A stretch of 64,000 nt of DNA from Firmicutes bacterium AM31-12AC. Its GTDB lineage: Bacteria; Bacillota; Clostridia; Lachnospirales; Lachnospiraceae. A program made the translations under genes and the position numbers. The stretch spans positions 124,001 through 188,000 of the forward strand of contig QUJA01000002.1 of assembly GCA_003480425.1 (NCBI GenBank). The letters run 5' to 3'. Under the pieces are notes generated by a model. The model did not search any database and was not told the origin of the DNA. It saw nothing but the letters and a program-made list of their open reading frames with translations. Of the stretch, positions 1 through 9,789 are shown piece after piece (position 1 is the first letter of the stretch; the number at the start of each line of letters is the position of its first letter).

Positions 1-1
1 G

Positions 2-133
2 AGAATGACATTGAGTGAGGAAGTGTCAAAAGAAGATTTGGATTATGTAGTAGACAACTTAAAAGCAATTGTGGAGAATTTAAGAAAGATGTCTCCATTA
101 TATGAGGATTTTGTGAAAAAACAAAATAAATAA
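2..133 (+). CDS. nifS: Cysteine desulfurase, C-terminal end (partial)
   Basis: An open frame enters from the left edge and stops at 131-133, giving about 43 residues that begin R-M-T-L-S-E-E-V and end with MSPLYEDFVKK. This resembles the C-terminal tail of clostridial NifS/IscS PLP-dependent cysteine desulfurases, which supply persulfide sulfur for Fe-S clusters and tRNA thiolation. The catalytic cysteine loop and PLP lysine lie outside the window. nifU follows after 35 bases and mnmA after that, the usual sulfur-relay order in this group. Identification rests on the tail motif plus the neighbours. Confidence 0.8.
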   Translation, partial: RMTLSEEVSKEDLDYVVDNLKAIVENLRKMSPLYEDFVKKQNK

Positions 134-168
134 AAGATAAACGAAAGAAAACCAGGAGGAAATATAAT

Positions 169-612
169 ATGTATTCAGAAAAAGTTATGGATCATTTTCA
201 ACATCCAAGAAATGTAGGAGAAATCGAAAACGCAAGTGGAGTAGGTACAGTAGGTAATGCGAAATGTGGAGATATCATGAGAATTTATCTTGATATTGAT
301 GAAAATCAGATCATCCGTGACGTGAAGTTTAAAACATTTGGATGTGGTGCTGCAGTTGCAACAAGCAGTATGGCAACAGAACTTGTAAAAGGTAAAAATA
401 TCCAGGAGGCAATGCAGATTACAAACAAAGCAGTTATGGAGGCTCTTGATGGACTTCCACCGGTAAAAGTACATTGCTCACTGCTTGCCGAAGAAGCCAT
501 CCATGCAGCACTTTGGGATTATGCAGAAAAAAATGGTATTAAGATTGAAGGACTTGAAAAACCAAAATCAGATATCCATGAAGGTGAAGAAGAGGAAGAA
601 GAGGAATATTAA
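169..612 (+). CDS. nifU: Fe-S cluster scaffold protein NifU/IscU type
   Basis: Cytoplasmic scaffold on which Fe-S clusters are built from sulfur supplied by the upstream desulfurase. The 147-aa protein has the three scaffold cysteines in the expected contexts: AKCGD near residue 33, FGCGAA near 59 and VHCS near 102. There is no C-terminal Nfu domain, so it is a short IscU-like form. The last residues form an unusually acidic tail of about eight glutamates ending in Tyr. The start has an AGGAGG site 7-8 bases upstream. The TAA stop overlaps the mnmA ATG (TAATG), which suggests translational coupling. Confidence 0.93.
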   Translation: MYSEKVMDHFQHPRNVGEIENASGVGTVGNAKCGDIMRIYLDIDENQIIRDVKFKTFGCGAAVATSSMATELVKGKNIQEAMQITNKAVMEALDGLPPVKVHCSLLAEEAIHAALWDYAEKNGIKIEGLEKPKSDIHEGEEEEEEEY

Positions 613-1680
613 TGAGCACAGTAGTAGTAGGGATGTCCGGTGGCGTGGATTCTTCTGTTGCAGCATATCTGTTGAAGGAACAAGGATATGATGTAGTAGG
701 AGTGACAATGCAGATCTGGCAGGATGAAGAACAGGCTGTACAAGAAGAAAATGGTGGATGCTGCGGGTTGAGTGCAGTAGAAGATGCACGCCGCGTAGCA
801 GCAAATTTGGGAATTCCATATTATGTAATGAATTTCAAACAGGAATTCAAAGAAAATGTGATAGATTATTTTGTGGATGAATATCTTCATGGAAGAACTC
901 CAAATCCGTGTATTGCATGCAATCGATATGTAAAATGGGAGTCCTTGCTGACAAGAAGTCTTTCAATTGGAGCAGATTATATTGCGACAGGACATTATGC
1001 GAGAATTGATCAGCTTGAGAATGGCAGATATGCGATTCGGCGTTCTGCTACACTGGCAAAGGATCAGACTTATGCACTGTACAATTTGACACAAGAACAA
1101 CTGAAAAGAACATTGATGCCAGTCGGACAGTATTCAAAAGATGAGATTCGCAAGATAGCAGAGAAGATAGGATTATTGGTTGCAAATAAGCCAGACAGTC
1201 AGGATATATGTTTTGTGCCGGATGGAGACTATGCTGCTTATATAGAAGAAAATGCAGGTGTAAAAATTCCGGAAGGTAATTTTGTAACATTAGATGGGAA
1301 GGTTTTAGGAAAACATAAAGGAATCATTCATTATACAGTGGGGCAACGAAAAGGTCTTGGTCTGTCATTGGGATACCCGGCTTTTGTATTGGAAATTCGT
1401 CCGGAGACAAATGAAGTTGTGATTGGAACAAATGAAGATTCAATGACAACCACATTAAAGGCAAACAGGGTGAATTTTATGTCGGTTGAAGATTTGCCGG
1501 AACCAAAAAGAGTTTTGCAAAATCAGATATAATCATAAAGGTGCCTGGTGTACGGTAGAAAAAACAGGTGAAGATGAGATTACCTGTACATTTGAAGAAC
1601 CACAAAGAGCAGTGACCCCGGGACAGGCAGTTGTATTGTATGATGGAGAATATGTACTTGGAGGCGGAACAATCATATGA
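612..1680 (+). CDS. mnmA: tRNA 2-thiouridylase MnmA, frameshifted in this sequence
   Basis: Adenylates and thiolates U34 of tRNA for Lys, Glu and Gln, using sulfur from the desulfurase encoded upstream. The N-terminal PP-loop reads GMSGGVDSS (residues 7-15). The catalytic cysteine lies in TPNPCIAC (C100) and the partner cysteine in SQDICFV (C200). The reading frame ends early at 1530-1532. The conserved C-terminal beta-barrel (KIRYNHKGA to VLGGGTII) continues in another frame to 1680. The break lies near the T run at 1513-1517. The span is one base too long or two too short. Family alignment around KRVxCKIRY favours two missing bases, giving about 356 aa. An assembly error is more likely than a true pseudogene. 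Confidence 0.88.
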
Positions 1681-2494
1681 TATTAAGCGACAGCCATATG
1701 CACACCATTTTTTCTACAGACAGTGATACGCCGGTGGAAAAATGATAGATGGTGCAATAGCAAAAGGATTAAGATCAATTTGCATTACAGATCATTTTGA
1801 TAAAGATTTTCCTTCTGATACAGAATTTGGGAAAGATGCTTTTCAATTCGATTTGGATGAATATATGCATACCATGAAAAAAATACAGAAAGAATATGAA
1901 GATAAGATACATATTCGAATTGGAATAGAGCTTGGACTGCAGACTCATTTGCAAGAATTCTATCAAAAACTGACACAACAGTATCCATTTGATTTTGTAA
2001 TTGGTTCTGTACATCTGGTAGATGGGAAAGATCCGTACTACAGAGAGGGGTTCGCTGAATTGTCGGACCGCGAATTATATAGAAAAGGGTTTGAGAATAC
2101 TTTAGAAAACCTGCAACATGTAACAGCATTCGATGTGCTGGGGCATTTGGACTATGTAGTGCGTTATGGGACTTACAAGGAAAAAGAATATTCACAGACA
2201 GAGTTTTCAGATATTATTGATGAAATTCTAAAACGCGTTATTGAGCTTGGAAAAGGCATTGAGTTAAATACCGCAGGATGGAAATATGGACTTCCGTTTT
2301 GTAATCCGCACCCGGATGTGTTGAAAAGATACCGGGAGCTTGGAGGAGAAATCATAACGATTGGAGCGGACGGACATAAGCCGGAACATATTGCATATGA
2401 TTTCGGAAAGGTAAATGATGTCTTAAAGGCTTGTGGGTTTAAATATTATACAGAATTTGAAGAAAGAAAACCGATTTTTAAACAACTTACATAA
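1677..2494 (+). CDS. hisK: PHP-domain histidinol-phosphatase family protein, frameshifted
   Basis: The PHP phosphoesterase fold carries metal-binding motifs DSHMHT near the start, ITDHFD near residue 40 and GSVH near residue 100. In HisJ/HisK proteins this hydrolyses histidinol phosphate in histidine synthesis. The ATG at 1677 overlaps the mnmA stop (ATGA). The frame ends after 22 codons at an A5 run (1738-1742) and resumes in the next frame at 1742. One extra A restores PVEKMIDGA and gives about 272 aa, normal for the family. No other his genes are in view, so the exact substrate is inferred from family membership. Confidence 0.82.
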
Positions 2495-2519
2495 AAAACA
2501 AACAAAATGGATTTAGGAC

Positions 2520-2548
2520 TTGAATTTTTGTTTTTGTTTTAGTACAAT
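2520..2548 (+). promoter_or_regulatory. Promoter of gap
   Basis: TTGAAT (2520-2525) and TACAAT (2543-2548) are separated by exactly 17 bases. This is a near-consensus housekeeping promoter placed just after the hisK stop and about 110 bases before the gap start codon. The predicted transcript begins near 2555, leaving a leader of roughly 100 nt that contains the inverted repeat described next. Confidence 0.7.
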
Positions 2549-2566
2549 AATCTCAGTTGATGAATC

Positions 2567-2594
2567 TTTAACAAAGTAATTGAGCTTTGTTAAA
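2567..2594 (+). promoter_or_regulatory. Inverted repeat in the gap leader
   Basis: Perfect 10-bp arms TTTAACAAAG (2567-2576) and CTTTGTTAAA (2585-2594) flank an 8-base spacer just downstream of the predicted start site. No T run follows, so it does not look like an intrinsic terminator. It may be an operator for a glycolytic repressor or an mRNA-stabilising stem. It does not match the CggR operator of Bacillus. Confidence 0.5.
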
Positions 2595-2658
2595 TGGATA
2601 TCACCATGATAGACTGTATTACAGTTAACAATTTATATAACTTTAGGAGGAATTAATC

Positions 2659-3672
2659 ATGGCAGTAAAAGTAGCGATTAATGGTTTTGGACGTATTGGA
2701 CGTCTTGCATTCAGACAGATGTTCGGAGCAGAGGGATTTGAAATTGTAGCAATCAACGATTTAACATCTCCAAGCATGCTTGCTCACCTGTTGAAATATG
2801 ATTCAACACAGGGAAGATATGCACTGGCTGACAAAGTAGAGGCAGGAGAAGACTCTATCACAGTTGACGGAAAAGAAATCAAAATTTACGCAAAAGCTAA
2901 CGCAGCTGAACTTCCATGGGGAGAGATTGGTGTTGACGTTGTTCTGGAGTGTACAGGATTCTACACATCTAAAGCAAAAGCTCAGGCTCATATCGATGCA
3001 GGTGCTAAACACGTTATTATTTCTGCACCAGCAGGAAATGACCTTCCTACAATCGTTTACAATGTAAACCACGAGCAGCTTACAAAAGATGATACAATCA
3101 TCTCAGCAGCTTCTTGTACAACAAACTGTTTAGCTCCAATGGCTAAAGCATTGAATGATCTTGCAGAAATTCAGTCTGGTATCATGTGCACAATCCATGC
3201 ATATACAGGAGATCAGATGACTCTTGATGGACCACAGAGAAAAGGTGACCTCAGAAGATCTCGTGCAGCAGCAGTTAATATCGTACCTAACAGCACAGGT
3301 GCAGCAAAAGCAATCGGTCTGGTTATCCCAGAACTGAACGGAAAACTGATTGGTTCTGCTCAGCGTGTTCCTACTCCAACAGGATCAACAACAATCCTTA
3401 CAGCAGTAGTTAAAGGTGAAGTTACAGTTGACCAGATCAACGAAGCTATGAAAGCAGCTTCTAACGAATCATTCGGATACAACACAGATCAGATCGTATC
3501 TAGCGATATCGTAGGAATGAAATTTGGTTCTCTGTTCGATGCTACACAGACAATGGCTCTTCCAACAGGTGATGGAAATACAGAGGTTCAGGTTGTATCT
3601 TGGTATGACAACGAGAACTCTTACACAAGCCAGATGGTAAGAACAATCAAACATTTCGGAACATTACTGTAA
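2659..3672 (+). CDS. gap: Glyceraldehyde-3-phosphate dehydrogenase
   Basis: Converts glyceraldehyde-3-phosphate, NAD and phosphate to 1,3-bisphosphoglycerate in glycolysis. The 337-aa protein begins with the Rossmann motif INGFGRIGR. The catalytic cysteine is C153 in [12 protein letters not shown], followed by a C-terminal half ending in [12 protein letters not shown]. The start has an AGGAGG site 8-9 bases upstream. The gene is transcribed from its own promoter and followed by its own terminator. A separately controlled, highly expressed gap ahead of pgk-tpiA-gpmI fits this. Length and motifs are complete. Confidence 0.98.
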   Translation: MAVKVAINGFGRIGRLAFRQMFGAEGFEIVAINDLTSPSMLAHLLKYDSTQGRYALADKVEAGEDSITVDGKEIKIYAKANAAELPWGEIGVDVVLECTGFYTSKAKAQAHIDAGAKHVIISAPAGNDLPTIVYNVNHEQLTKDDTIISAASCTTNCLAPMAKALNDLAEIQSGIMCTIHAYTGDQMTLDGPQRKGDLRRSRAAAVNIVPNSTGAAKAIGLVIPELNGKLIGSAQRVPTPTGSTTILTAVVKGEVTVDQINEAMKAASNESFGYNTDQIVSSDIVGMKFGSLFDATQTMALPTGDGNTEVQVVSWYDNENSYTSQMVRTIKHFGTLL

Positions 3673-3723
3673 GCCGAAATTGGGAATATGAAACGGATGT
3701 ATGTCCGGAAATAGACTCACAAA

Positions 3724-3755
3724 GGGTCCGGTCTTATTGGGGCCGGACTCTTTTT
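3724..3755 (+). terminator. Intrinsic terminator after gap
   Basis: GTCCGGTC (3726-3733) pairs with GGCCGGAC (3741-3748) with one G-T pair, and five T residues follow. It separates gap from pgk. Confidence 0.8.
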
Positions 3756-3819
3756 AAATTTATAAGGAACGATTTTCTATAAATTTAAAAATGCTTTATA
3801 AAAAAGGAGAATTACAACT

Positions 3820-5013
3820 ATGCTTAACAAAAAATCAGTAGATGATATCAACGTAAAGGGCAAAAGAGTTCTTGTAAGATGCGACTTCAACGTTCCATTG
3901 ATCGATGGAAAAATTACAGATGAAAACCGTCTTGTAGCAGCTCTTCCAACAATCAAAAAATTAGTTGCAGATGGAGGAAAGATTATTCTTTGTTCTCACC
4001 TTGGAAAACCAAAGGGAGAGCCAAAGCCAGAATTATCACTTGCTCCAGTAGCAGTTCGTTTATCAGAATTACTTGGACAGGAAGTAAAATTTGCTGCTGA
4101 TCCAGAAGTAGTAGGACCAAACGCAAGAGCTGCAGTAGAAGCTATGAAAGATGGAGATATCATCCTTCTTGAGAACACTCGTTACAGAGCTGAAGAGACA
4201 AAGAACGGAGAGGCATTCAGTAAAGATCTTGCATCTCTGTGTGATGTATTCGTTAACGATGCATTCGGAACAGCTCATAGAGCACATTGCTCTAACGTTG
4301 GTGTAACACAGTTCGTTGATACAGCAGTTGTTGGATACTTAATGCAGAAAGAGATTGATTTCCTTGGTAATGCAGTAAACAATCCAGAGAGACCATTCGT
4401 AGCAATCCTTGGTGGTTCTAAAGTTTCAAGCAAAATCTCTGTAATCGAGAACTTACTTGATAAAGTAGATACATTGATCATCGGTGGTGGAATGTGCTTC
4501 ACATTCAGTAAAGCCCAGGGTGGAAAAGTAGGAAATTCTCTTCTTGAAGAGGATTACTGTCAGTATGCATTGGATATGATCAAAAAAGCTGAAGAAAAAG
4601 GTGTAAAACTTCTTCTTCCTGTAGATGCAATCATTGCAGATGAATTCTCTAATGATGCAAATACAAAAGTAGTTCCTATGGGAGAGATTCCAGAAGGATG
4701 GATGGGACTTGATGTAGGTCCGGAGACAGCTAAGTTATATGCTGACGCTGTAAAAGATGCGAAGACAGTTGTATGGAACGGACCAATGGGATGTTTCGAG
4801 ATGCCTAAATTCGCTACAGGAACAGAGACAGTTGCAAAAGCACTTGCTGATACTGATGCAGTTACAATCATTGGTGGTGGAGATTCAGCAGCAGCAGTTA
4901 ACCAGCTTGGATATGGTGACAAGATGACACATATCTCAACAGGTGGTGGAGCTTCTCTGGAATTCCTTGAAGGAAAAGAATTACCAGGTGTTGCAGCAGC
5001 AAATGATCGTTAA
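3820..5013 (+). CDS. pgk: Phosphoglycerate kinase
   Basis: Transfers phosphate from 1,3-bisphosphoglycerate to ADP, the first ATP-forming step of lower glycolysis. The 397-aa protein has the N-terminal signature VRCDFNVP near residue 20, substrate-binding SHLGKPKG near 60, the NDAFGTAHR region near 145, and a C-terminal nucleotide site GGGDSAAAV near 350. The AAGGAG site lies 9-10 bases before the ATG. No strong promoter was seen in the 64 bases after the gap terminator, so transcription may start weakly here or arise from readthrough. tpiA and gpmI follow in the same direction. Confidence 0.98.
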   Translation: MLNKKSVDDINVKGKRVLVRCDFNVPLIDGKITDENRLVAALPTIKKLVADGGKIILCSHLGKPKGEPKPELSLAPVAVRLSELLGQEVKFAADPEVVGPNARAAVEAMKDGDIILLENTRYRAEETKNGEAFSKDLASLCDVFVNDAFGTAHRAHCSNVGVTQFVDTAVVGYLMQKEIDFLGNAVNNPERPFVAILGGSKVSSKISVIENLLDKVDTLIIGGGMCFTFSKAQGGKVGNSLLEEDYCQYALDMIKKAEEKGVKLLLPVDAIIADEFSNDANTKVVPMGEIPEGWMGLDVGPETAKLYADAVKDAKTVVWNGPMGCFEMPKFATGTETVAKALADTDAVTIIGGGDSAAAVNQLGYGDKMTHISTGGGASLEFLEGKELPGVAAANDR

Positions 5014-5086
5014 TTATCTGTTATTCAGCAAATGATTTTGAACAATAAAATTGTTTTAACAAAAAATAGATGAGGAGGCCAATAAA

Positions 5087-5836
5087 ATGGCAAGAAAGAA
5101 AATTGTAGCAGGAAACTGGAAAATGAATAAAACTCCAAGTGAGGCAGTAGCACTTGTAGAAGAATTAAAACCATTAGTAGCAAATGAAGAAGTTGATGTT
5201 GTATTCTGTGTACCAGCAATCGACATCGTTCCTGTTGTGGAAGCAACAAAAGGAACAAACATCCAGGTTGGTGCTGAGAACATGTATTTCGAAGAGAGCG
5301 GAGCTTACACAGGAGAGATTTCTCCAGCAATGCTTGTAGATGCAGGAGTAAAATATGTTGTTCTTGGACATTCTGAGAGAAGAGATTACTTCGGAGAGAC
5401 AAACGAAGATGTAAATAAAAAAGTTCTTAAAGCATTTGAGCATGGTCTTACACCAATCATGTGCTGTGGAGAAACTCTTGAGCAGAGAGAACAGGGTGTT
5501 ACAATGGACTTTATCCGCCAGCAGGTTAAAGTTGGATTCCAGAATGTAACAGCAGATCAGGCTAAAGAAGCAGTTATCGCTTACGAGCCAATCTGGGCTA
5601 TCGGAACAGGAAAAACAGCTACAACAGAGCAGGCTGAAGAAGTTTGTGCAGGAATCCGTGCTTGCATCGCTGAAGTTTATGATGAAGCTACAGCTGAAGC
5701 AATTCGCATTCAGTACGGCGGATCTGTAAATGCTGGTAATGCAGCAGAGTTATTTGCTCAGGCAGATATCGATGGAGGTCTTGTTGGAGGAGCTTCCCTC
5801 AAAGCTGATTTTGGAAAAATTGTTAACTACAAATAA
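5087..5836 (+). CDS. tpiA: Triose-phosphate isomerase
   Basis: Interconverts dihydroxyacetone phosphate and glyceraldehyde-3-phosphate. The 249-aa TIM barrel has the substrate lysine in GNWKMN (K12), the electrophilic histidine H95 in GHSERR, and catalytic E167 in [11 protein letters not shown]. The phosphate-binding GGASL motif is near the C-terminus. The start is preceded by GATGAGGAGG. It lies 73 bases after pgk with no terminator between, so pgk and tpiA are probably co-transcribed. Confidence 0.98.
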   Translation: MARKKIVAGNWKMNKTPSEAVALVEELKPLVANEEVDVVFCVPAIDIVPVVEATKGTNIQVGAENMYFEESGAYTGEISPAMLVDAGVKYVVLGHSERRDYFGETNEDVNKKVLKAFEHGLTPIMCCGETLEQREQGVTMDFIRQQVKVGFQNVTADQAKEAVIAYEPIWAIGTGKTATTEQAEEVCAGIRACIAEVYDEATAEAIRIQYGGSVNAGNAAELFAQADIDGGLVGGASLKADFGKIVNYK

Positions 5837-5850
5837 TTAAAAAGCATTGG

Positions 5851-5877
5851 CGTGGGGAGTCGAACAGGCTCTCCACG
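5851..5877 (+). other. Intercistronic hairpin between tpiA and gpmI
   Basis: CGTGGGGAG (5851-5859) and CTCTCCACG (5869-5877) form a 9-bp stem with one G-T pair and no following T run. It probably acts as an RNA processing or stability element rather than a terminator. Confidence 0.45.
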
Positions 5878-5915
5878 ATTGCTGTTACCTTAAAGATAGA
5901 AAGGAAACACATATA

Positions 5916-7454
5916 ATGAGTAAAAAACCAACCGTATTGATGATTCTTGATGGATATGGATTGAATGATAAAGAAAAAGGCAATGCTGTTGCTGAAGGTA
6001 AAACTCCGGTTATGGATAAGCTTATGGCAGAATATCCATTTGTAAAAGGATATGCAAGTGGAATGGCTGTAGGACTTCCGGATGGACAGATGGGTAACTC
6101 AGAAGTAGGACATCTGAATATGGGAGCAGGTAGAATTGTATATCAGGATCTTACAAAGATCACAAAAGCAATTCAGGATGGAGATTTCTTTGAGAATAAA
6201 GCACTTCTTGCAGCTTGTGAGAATGTAAAAAGCAATGATTCTGCACTTCATTTAATGGGATTGATGTCTGATGGTGGAGTACACAGCCATATTGAACATG
6301 TATTTGGACTTCTTGAACTCGCTAAAAAACAAGGCATTGAAAAAGTATATGTACATTGCTTCCTTGATGGCCGTGACACACCTCCGGCATCAGGAAAAGA
6401 ATATGTAGAGCAGTTAGAAGCTAAGATGAAAGAACTTGGTGTTGGAGCAGTTGCAAGCGTATCAGGACGTTATTATGCAATGGATCGTGATAATCGTTGG
6501 GATCGTGTGGAAAAAGCTTACAATGCAATCGTTAAAGGGGAAGGCGAGACAGCTGAGTCTGCTACAGCAGGAATTCAGGCATCTTATGACAATGATGTGA
6601 CAGATGAATTTGTACTTCCAACAGTCATTGTAAAAGATGGTGCACCACTCGCAACAATCAAAGAAAATGACTCTGTTATCTTCTTTAACTTCCGTCCTGA
6701 CAGAGCAAGAGAGATCACAAGAACTCTTTGCGATGATGAATTTACGGGATTCGAAAGAGGAGAAAGAGTAAAAACAACATTTGTTTGCTTTACAGAGTAT
6801 GATGTTACAATCGAAAACAAACAGGTTGCATTTGTAAAAGATGAAATTACAAATACATTTGGAGAATTCCTTGCAAAAAATGGTCTGAAACAGGCTCGTA
6901 TTGCAGAAACAGAAAAATATGCACATGTAACATTCTTCTTTAATGGTGGAGTAGAAGAGCCAAATGAAGGAGAAGACAGAATTCTTGTAAAATCTCCAAA
7001 GGTAGCAACATATGACTTGAAACCTGAGATGAGTGCATATGAAGTGTGCGATAAATTAGTAGATGCAATCAAATCTGATAAGTATGATGTAATTATCATC
7101 AACTTTGCTAATCCGGATATGGTTGGACATACTGGTGTAGAAGATGCAGCAATCAAAGCGATTGAAGCTGTTGATGAGTGTGTTGGCAAAGCAGTAGATG
7201 CCATCAAAGAAGTAGATGGACAGATGTTTATTTGTGCAGACCACGGAAATGCAGAGCAGCTGATCGATGATGAAACGGGAGAGCCATTTACAGCTCACAC
7301 AACAAATCCGGTTCCATTTATTCTTGTAAATGCAGATCCTGCATACAAATTAAGAGAAGGTGGATGTCTGGCAGATATCGCTCCTACATTAATCGAATTG
7401 ATGGGAATGGAACAGCCAGCTGAGATGACAGGTAAATCTTTACTTGTAAAATAA
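5916..7454 (+). CDS. gpmI: 2,3-bisphosphoglycerate-independent phosphoglycerate mutase
   Basis: Mn-dependent enzyme converting 3-phosphoglycerate to 2-phosphoglycerate. The 512-aa protein belongs to the alkaline-phosphatase superfamily. The metal-binding segment MILDGYG is at residues 9-15, the phosphorylated serine is S62 in GNSEVGHLN, and the C-terminal metal site is ADHGNAEQ. The frame is open further upstream to 5847, but ATG 5916 follows an AAGGAAA site and matches the usual N-terminus [15 protein letters not shown]. It ends the glycolytic run and is followed by a hairpin terminator. Confidence 0.97.
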   Translation: MSKKPTVLMILDGYGLNDKEKGNAVAEGKTPVMDKLMAEYPFVKGYASGMAVGLPDGQMGNSEVGHLNMGAGRIVYQDLTKITKAIQDGDFFENKALLAACENVKSNDSALHLMGLMSDGGVHSHIEHVFGLLELAKKQGIEKVYVHCFLDGRDTPPASGKEYVEQLEAKMKELGVGAVASVSGRYYAMDRDNRWDRVEKAYNAIVKGEGETAESATAGIQASYDNDVTDEFVLPTVIVKDGAPLATIKENDSVIFFNFRPDRAREITRTLCDDEFTGFERGERVKTTFVCFTEYDVTIENKQVAFVKDEITNTFGEFLAKNGLKQARIAETEKYAHVTFFFNGGVEEPNEGEDRILVKSPKVATYDLKPEMSAYEVCDKLVDAIKSDKYDVIIINFANPDMVGHTGVEDAAIKAIEAVDECVGKAVDAIKEVDGQMFICADHGNAEQLIDDETGEPFTAHTTNPVPFILVNADPAYKLREGGCLADIAPTLIELMGMEQPAEMTGKSLLVK

Positions 7455-7472
7455 TAAATAGACAAAAAATAA

Positions 7473-7511
7473 AAGGAGCAGAATTCTTATAATGGAATTC
7501 TACTCCTTATT
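7473..7511 (+). terminator. Terminator after gpmI
   Basis: AAGGAGCAGAATTC (7473-7486) pairs with GAATTCTACTCCTT (7495-7508), leaving two internal mismatches. A short T-rich tract follows. It closes the glycolytic transcript. Confidence 0.65.
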
Positions 7512-7545
7512 TGTTGAGTATTAAAATATTTTCAGCCATGGCATC

Positions 7546-7722
7546 TTACTTTCTGTACATATATCCAGAAAAATTACCATTCATACATGCAAGCCCCTTG
7601 ACAATTGTCTCACAATTTTCTGAAAAATATTTTTTGATTGAAGAAACTACTTTATTTAATAATTCTTCCTGATAGTTAAAAAATTCTTTTGACATTTCTG
7701 GTGTTAATGCAAAATCAAACAT
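7546..7722 (-). CDS. Small hypothetical protein, 58 aa
   Basis: A minus-strand frame starts at 7722 with ATG preceded by AAAAGGAGATATATT, a strong ribosome binding site. It encodes 58 residues, MFDFALTPEMSK at the N-terminus and NFSGYMYRK at the C-terminus, with two cysteines (residues 37 and 46). There is no transmembrane segment. The middle is a probable amphipathic helix (FFNYQEELLNKVV). It stands alone between the gpmI terminator and an AT-rich promoter-like region at 7741-7810. I do not recognise the family. Correct codon structure and the good start site make it a likely real gene. Confidence 0.6.
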   Translation of the reverse strand: MFDFALTPEMSKEFFNYQEELLNKVVSSIKKYFSENCETIVKGLACMNGNFSGYMYRK

Positions 7723-7876
7723 AATATATCTCCTTTTCTTACCTTACATAATTGTTTTGGAAAATTTCTTTTCCCTTGCTACGTGTATTATAATAGCATT
7801 ACTCAAATAAATTGTTTAGATATGTTTTTGTGTAAAAAATAGGTCATTATTGACATTGAAGATCCGAATAGACAGA

Positions 7877-7936
7877 ATAGGGACGGGGTTTTCCGGCTTT
7901 TTCCATCGGAAAAGAGCCGGAAAACTCCGTCCCTAT
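7877..7936. repeat. GGGACGG-bounded inverted-repeat element, copy A
   Basis: Two arms of about 28 bases (7877-7904 and 7908-7936) begin ATAGGGACGGGG and end CTCCGTCCCTAT, nearly perfect complements around a tiny loop. A second, shorter element with the same ends lies at 41677-41723. The right end overlaps the TauE stop codon (7933-7935). It is probably a small dispersed palindromic repeat that can also act as a transcript-end hairpin. Confidence 0.7.
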
Positions 7937-8705
7937 ATGATGATTTTCAGCAGGAGCAGAAATAGTACAAGTAAAATACTAGGACGAACAATTTTAGCTC
8001 CACTTTTCATTACCATTCCTGCGCCAAGATAACCTCCAAGCATATTACAAAGGGCAGCAGCAATTCCAAGAGGGATAAGTACCTGCCCGTTTAAAAAGAA
8101 TATGACTAAAGAAGTGATATTGGTTGTAAGATTAATAACTTTTGCCTGTGCATTGGCTGTTTTAATACTAAGTTTAGCAAATACAGTAAAGGCGATAATT
8201 AAAAATGTACCGGTTCCCGGACCATAAAATCCATCATACATTCCAATCACAAAAGCAGCAATGGAAGCAGTGAGATAAGTACGTTTATCAAGTGTAATAA
8301 CATCGTTTCATTATCATGGAACAGCTTTTTGTTTAGTACAAAAAACGCAGCAATCGGCAGAATGACAATCAGTACATGCATCATTATTTTTTCGGGAATA
8401 ATCAGAGAAATATGAGCTCCGATGGCAGAGCCGATAATTGCCATAATAACGGATGGAACTGCTAATTTAAAATTTACCAGGCCATTCTTGATAAAGCGGG
8501 CGGTTGCAAGGGTAGTCCCGCAGGTTGATGAAAGTTTGTTAGTTGCAATTGCAGTATGGGTAGGAAGTCCGGCAATCAGATAGGCTGGAAGCGAGATCAG
8601 ACCGCCTCCGCCGCCGATTGCGTCAACCAACCCAGCGAGAAATAAAAACGGACAGACAATCAGAAACATAGAAATCGTCGGCTCGATTGTAATAATGGTA
8701 TTCAT
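7933..8705 (-). CDS. TauE/SafE-family membrane permease, frameshifted
   Basis: Sulfite exporter/TauE-type integral membrane protein that moves small anions or organosulfur compounds. The N-terminal half (8705 down to about 8306) carries the family motif GLVDAIGGGGGLISLPAYL and hydrophobic helices. The C-terminal half (8250 down to 7933) has the repeat motif GMYDGFYGPGTGTFL. The two halves are in different frames. One missing base near 8305-8311 restores ENDVITLDKRTYL-type sequence and a 257-aa protein with both repeats. The start lies 92 bases from the divergent LysR gene, which probably controls it. Substrate unknown. Confidence 0.8.
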
Positions 8706-8797
8706 GAAAATTCTCCTTGTAGTAAAATAGATTTAGTGTCATAATCTGAATAGATGAACATGTCAAAGTATAGCATAAAGAGGGATAAAGTGTAAAT

Positions 8798-9658
8798 ATG
8801 GACACAAAAGATATCAGAAGCTTTCGACTTGTCTATGAGGAGCGGAGTATCAATCAGGCTGCAAAACAGCTTTTTATTACACCACAGGGATTGAGTCGGA
8901 TTATTCACAAACTGGAAGAAGAGTTGCAGATTGCATTATTTGAACGGACAAAGGGCGGGATGGTACCTACGGAATGTGGGGATTATTTTTATGCACAGAG
9001 TCAGGAGTTACTATATCAATTAGAAGACATGAAGTATCATTTGCAGAAAATGAATAGCAGACAGCGAAAAATAAAAATCGGATTTGCGTGTGGTGTATTG
9101 AATCTTGTATCACTAAAAAAGTTAAATGCGATTCAAAGTGAGATGCCAGATGTGTCTGTGCAGTGGGAAGAACTGGAAAATCAGGAGGTAGCAGAACAAG
9201 TAAACAGAGGATTGTTAGATATCGGATTTATTATCGGAACAATTCCGGGAAATGAGATCGAAAGTTGTGTCGTATACGAAGGCAAAATGAATGTTCTGGT
9301 ATATCCGGGGCATCCGTTTTATGAGAAAGAAAGGCTAAGTATAGAAGAGTTGAAAGAACAGCCGTTGATTTCATTAAATCAAAAGTATTTCAGTTATCAT
9401 AGTTTTATGCAGCGGTGTGGTGATTTTGGATTTGTGCCGAATATCATTATCAATACAATGGAAAGTCAGCTTATTTATCGTTTCTGTAATGAGAAATTGG
9501 GACTTGGGATTGATGCAGATATTCATAAGACAGACCGGTTATATCCTGATATTCGAAGAATTGAATTGCAGGACGCCATACCATGGAAGGTATCTATGAT
9601 ATATCGGAAGAATGAACAGGTGAGATTCTTAGTGGAACGATTAGCACAGATTATGTAA
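8798..9658 (+). CDS. LysR-family transcriptional regulator
   Basis: The 286-aa regulator has an N-terminal winged helix-turn-helix at residues 1-60 (SINQAAKQLFITPQGLSR) and a periplasmic-binding-like effector domain from about residue 90. It is divergent from the TauE permease gene with a 92-base shared intergenic region, the usual arrangement for a LysR protein controlling its neighbour. It could also act on the oxidoreductase downstream, although a strong terminator separates them. The effector is unknown. No clear T-N11-A box could be fixed by eye. Confidence 0.92.
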   Translation: MDTKDIRSFRLVYEERSINQAAKQLFITPQGLSRIIHKLEEELQIALFERTKGGMVPTECGDYFYAQSQELLYQLEDMKYHLQKMNSRQRKIKIGFACGVLNLVSLKKLNAIQSEMPDVSVQWEELENQEVAEQVNRGLLDIGFIIGTIPGNEIESCVVYEGKMNVLVYPGHPFYEKERLSIEELKEQPLISLNQKYFSYHSFMQRCGDFGFVPNIIINTMESQLIYRFCNEKLGLGIDADIHKTDRLYPDIRRIELQDAIPWKVSMIYRKNEQVRFLVERLAQIM

Positions 9659-9691
9659 AAAGGGCAAAATAGTGATATCAACATTTTATTG

Positions 9692-9735
9692 ACAGGTACT
9701 CCATTTCTATTGATAGGAATGGAGTACCTGTTTTT
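9692..9735 (+). terminator. Intrinsic terminator after the lysR gene
   Basis: Perfect 14-bp arms ACAGGTACTCCATT (9692-9705) and AATGGAGTACCTGT (9718-9731), then TTTTT. Confidence 0.9.
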
Positions 9736-9789
9736 GATATTATAAGGTTAACAAAGAAATATGTTTGGAAAAACACAAGGAGGAAAAAT

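Noticed and set aside
6584-7207. Long 207-codon minus-strand frame inside gpmI
   Set aside because: Antisense shadow of a fully conserved glycolytic gene, with no RBS or recognisable domain.
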